The notes beneath the pieces are model-generated. The model was not told the DNA's origin and did no database searches. It was given only the letters and a program-made list of their open reading frames with translations. Position numbers and translations under genes: made by a program. A DNA stretch of 64,000 nt, from assembly GCF_009724685.1 (NCBI RefSeq), contig NZ_WMEF01000005.1, forward strand, positions 124,001-188,000. Direction: 5' to 3'. The DNA is from Lysinibacillus cavernae. GTDB lineage: Bacteria; Bacillota; Bacilli; Bacillales_A; Planococcaceae. This document shows, in pieces, positions 62,432 to 64,000 of this stretch (position 1 is its first letter; each line of letters starts with the position of its first letter).

Positions 62432-63448
62432 TTAACCTAATAATCGATAGTAAATGCTTTTCGCCTTTTCTATATCTTGTATACCATGAATCACAACTCG
62501 CCCATCTTGGAAAATGACTATTCGGTAATCGTCTGCTTGGCAAGATAGCAAATAAGGATTCATTTGAATTTCACCGTATGGACGAAGCTGTTTTGTCAGC
62601 TGGTCGAACTGATAGTGAATTGGCTTTGGCGGTCGGATTTGTACTGCGTCTCGTCCACAAAGTATCTGTAATTTAGTTTGATTTTCATAAGATAAATAAG
62701 GATATGTCGGTTGATTGCCACAAGATGGACAATCAGCCTGCCATACTTTTTCGACATTAATTTCATAGTGCTGATTTTGCCAAACATCAAACGTTAAATA
62801 GCTTTTTCGTAAGGCTTTCTCATCTCCAATGAGCAGTTTTAAAACCTCTGCCACTTGATAAGCTGCAACGATTTGGACCGTTGGACTAATAATTCCTACC
62901 GTATCACAAGTCATCCCTGTATGAGGCATGACGTTTAACAAGCAATGTAAACAAGGTGTTTTACCTGGTACAATCGTATAGGTTGCACCATAACTTCCAA
63001 CGCAAGAGCCGTAAACCCAAGGAATACAGTACTTTTGCGCAAGGTCATTCATCAGAAAACGGACATCAAAATTATCTGTTGCATCGACCATCACATCGAC
63101 ACTTTCTAACAATGGCAGCAAAGACTCTGTACAAGCGTCCATAATAGCCGTATTAATTTCTACGTCCGTGTTGATGCTGTGAAGTCTTGCTTTGGCTGCA
63201 ATAACTTTCGGTATTTTTTCTTGTGCATCTTGCTCTGTATATAATTGCTGTCTTTGTAAATTACTCCACTCTACGTAATCCCGATCAATGATGGTAAGCT
63301 TGCCAATACCAGCGCGCACAAGTGCTTCTGCACTAGCACTTCCTAAAGCACCCACACCAATGATTAGGACGTGTTTTTGTTGGATGGATTGTTGCCCTGT
63401 TTGTCCAATTGGGTGAAATAATTGTTGTCTAGAATATCTATTTTGCAT
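62432..63448 (-). CDS. moeB: ThiF/MoeB-family adenylyltransferase
   Basis: The 338-residue protein has the E1-like nucleotide motif VLIIGVGALGSASAEALVRAG, RDYVEWSNLQRQ with conserved Arg and Asp, CLHCLLN and CPSCGNQ as a Cys4 zinc site, and MVDATDNFDVRFLMND. It adenylates the MoaD C-terminus; a dual role with ThiS is possible. It is the first gene of the minus-strand cofactor operon. Confidence 0.9.
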   Translation of the reverse strand: MQNRYSRQQLFHPIGQTGQQSIQQKHVLIIGVGALGSASAEALVRAGIGKLTIIDRDYVEWSNLQRQQLYTEQDAQEKIPKVIAAKARLHSINTDVEINTAIMDACTESLLPLLESVDVMVDATDNFDVRFLMNDLAQKYCIPWVYGSCVGSYGATYTIVPGKTPCLHCLLNVMPHTGMTCDTVGIISPTVQIVAAYQVAEVLKLLIGDEKALRKSYLTFDVWQNQHYEINVEKVWQADCPSCGNQPTYPYLSYENQTKLQILCGRDAVQIRPPKPIHYQFDQLTKQLRPYGEIQMNPYLLSCQADDYRIVIFQDGRVVIHGIQDIEKAKSIYYRLLG

Positions 63449-63555
63449 AAGTATGAGGCCTTTCTTTCTTTGAATTTTCGTTTGACCTTTTCATTAATAG
63501 CATTATAATAAAAGCAATGTTTTTCCGCAAAACACTATCGAAGGAGGTCATTACT

Positions 63556-64000
63556 GTGCATCCCACACATCACCAGCAACCAATCCAAGTTGCAGTTTTA
63601 ACGGTCAGTGACACACGCACACAAGCAGATGATCATGCTGGTCAGCGTATACAATCCTTATTGCAAGAAGCTACATTTGAAGTAGTGGACTACCAACTTA
63701 CAAAGGACGAACCACTAGATATCGCTAATCATGTCAAGAATTGGTGCAGTAGTAAAACAATCAATACCATTATTATCACAGGTGGAACAGGATTTACACC
63801 AAGAGACCAAACCTACGACACCATCTTGCCTCTTTTTGAAAAAGAAATGATGGGATTTGGTGAATTATTTCGAACACTCAGCTACGAAGAAATTGGTCCA
63901 AAAGCGATGTTTAGTCGTGCCACAGCTGGAAGTCTTCAGCAAACAGCCATTTATATTTTACCAGGTTCTACCAACGCCGTAACATTGGCGATGACAAAGC
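63556..64000 (+). CDS. moaB: Molybdenum cofactor biosynthesis protein MoaB/MogA-like, 3'-truncated by the window
   Basis: A GTG start at 63556 after AAGGAGG opens a frame to the window end (148 codons visible). It reads VAVLTVSDTRTQADDHAG, TIIITGGTGFTPRDQTYD and SRATAGSLQQTAIYILPGST, typical of MoaB/MogA-family molybdopterin adenylyltransferases. Divergent from moeB, with a 107-bp gap. Confidence 0.9.
   Translation, partial: MHPTHHQQPIQVAVLTVSDTRTQADDHAGQRIQSLLQEATFEVVDYQLTKDEPLDIANHVKNWCSSKTINTIIITGGTGFTPRDQTYDTILPLFEKEMMGFGELFRTLSYEEIGPKAMFSRATAGSLQQTAIYILPGSTNAVTLAMTK

Overview
The window reads as chromosome from a low-GC, spore-forming Bacillales bacterium, most likely Lysinibacillus or a close relative. 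This rests on Bacillus-type ribosome binding sites with frequent GTG and TTG starts, sporulation proteins (YjcZ type, DUF3231), LexA boxes of the GAAC-N4-GTTC type, a UvrX/YolD damage operon, a PbuE-like efflux pump under a purine riboswitch and a TagU-type LCP protein. No rRNA, tRNA or CRISPR array was seen. Both ends cut genes: menA at the left and a moaB-type gene at the right.

Layout. 0-5.3 kb: start of menA, small genes, a hydrolase, an acetyltransferase and small spore or membrane proteins. A short leader peptide with a long hairpin precedes the Cys-rich gene at 1010. 5.3-14 kb: SOS territory with a LexA-controlled acetyltransferase, a uvrX-yolD operon with a tandemly duplicated and partly broken module, a giant secreted subtilase ending in a 168-residue Gly-Asn tract, and decayed gene copies. 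14-28 kb: spore cupin and DUF3231 proteins, a calcium P-type ATPase, pbuE with its riboswitch, signal peptidase I, an LCP protein, an M24 peptidase plus PLP enzyme with a divergent IclR regulator, a small SOS promoter unit, and an SDR-MarR pair. 28.5-29 kb: a miniature derivative of an IS1182-type element sitting between two copies of a terminator hairpin.

29.1-33.3 kb is a complete alkylation-damage island. On the minus strand lie a 2OG-Fe(II) oxygenase, adaA, an O6-methylguanine methyltransferase, an SPL-like radical SAM protein and a stand-alone Ada-type zinc domain protein; alkA is divergent. 33.4-37.3 kb is a heterodimeric ABC exporter operon preceded by a 20-codon leader peptide and an intrinsic terminator. 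37.9-39 kb holds a fluoride channel pair.

39.3-55.7 kb is one long minus-strand cluster: an M81 (MlrC-like) peptidase, a complete Opp/Dpp-type ABC importer, an N-succinylamino acid racemase-like enolase, a COG3375 GNAT, an M20 hydrolase, an S9 peptidase, an S12 serine hydrolase, a signal-less class A-like serine hydrolase and an RpiR regulator. Together they fit import and cleavage of peptides that contain D-residues, with conversion of the D-amino acids to L forms through N-succinyl intermediates. I regard this as the most interesting system here.

56.5-64 kb: a TRIC-type channel, then molybdate regulation and uptake (one-component regulator, modA, modB, no modC in this cluster) and molybdenum cofactor genes (moeB, moeA, mobB, moaE, moaD, and divergent moaB). 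All calls come from reading the sequence and from family knowledge; no database search was run.
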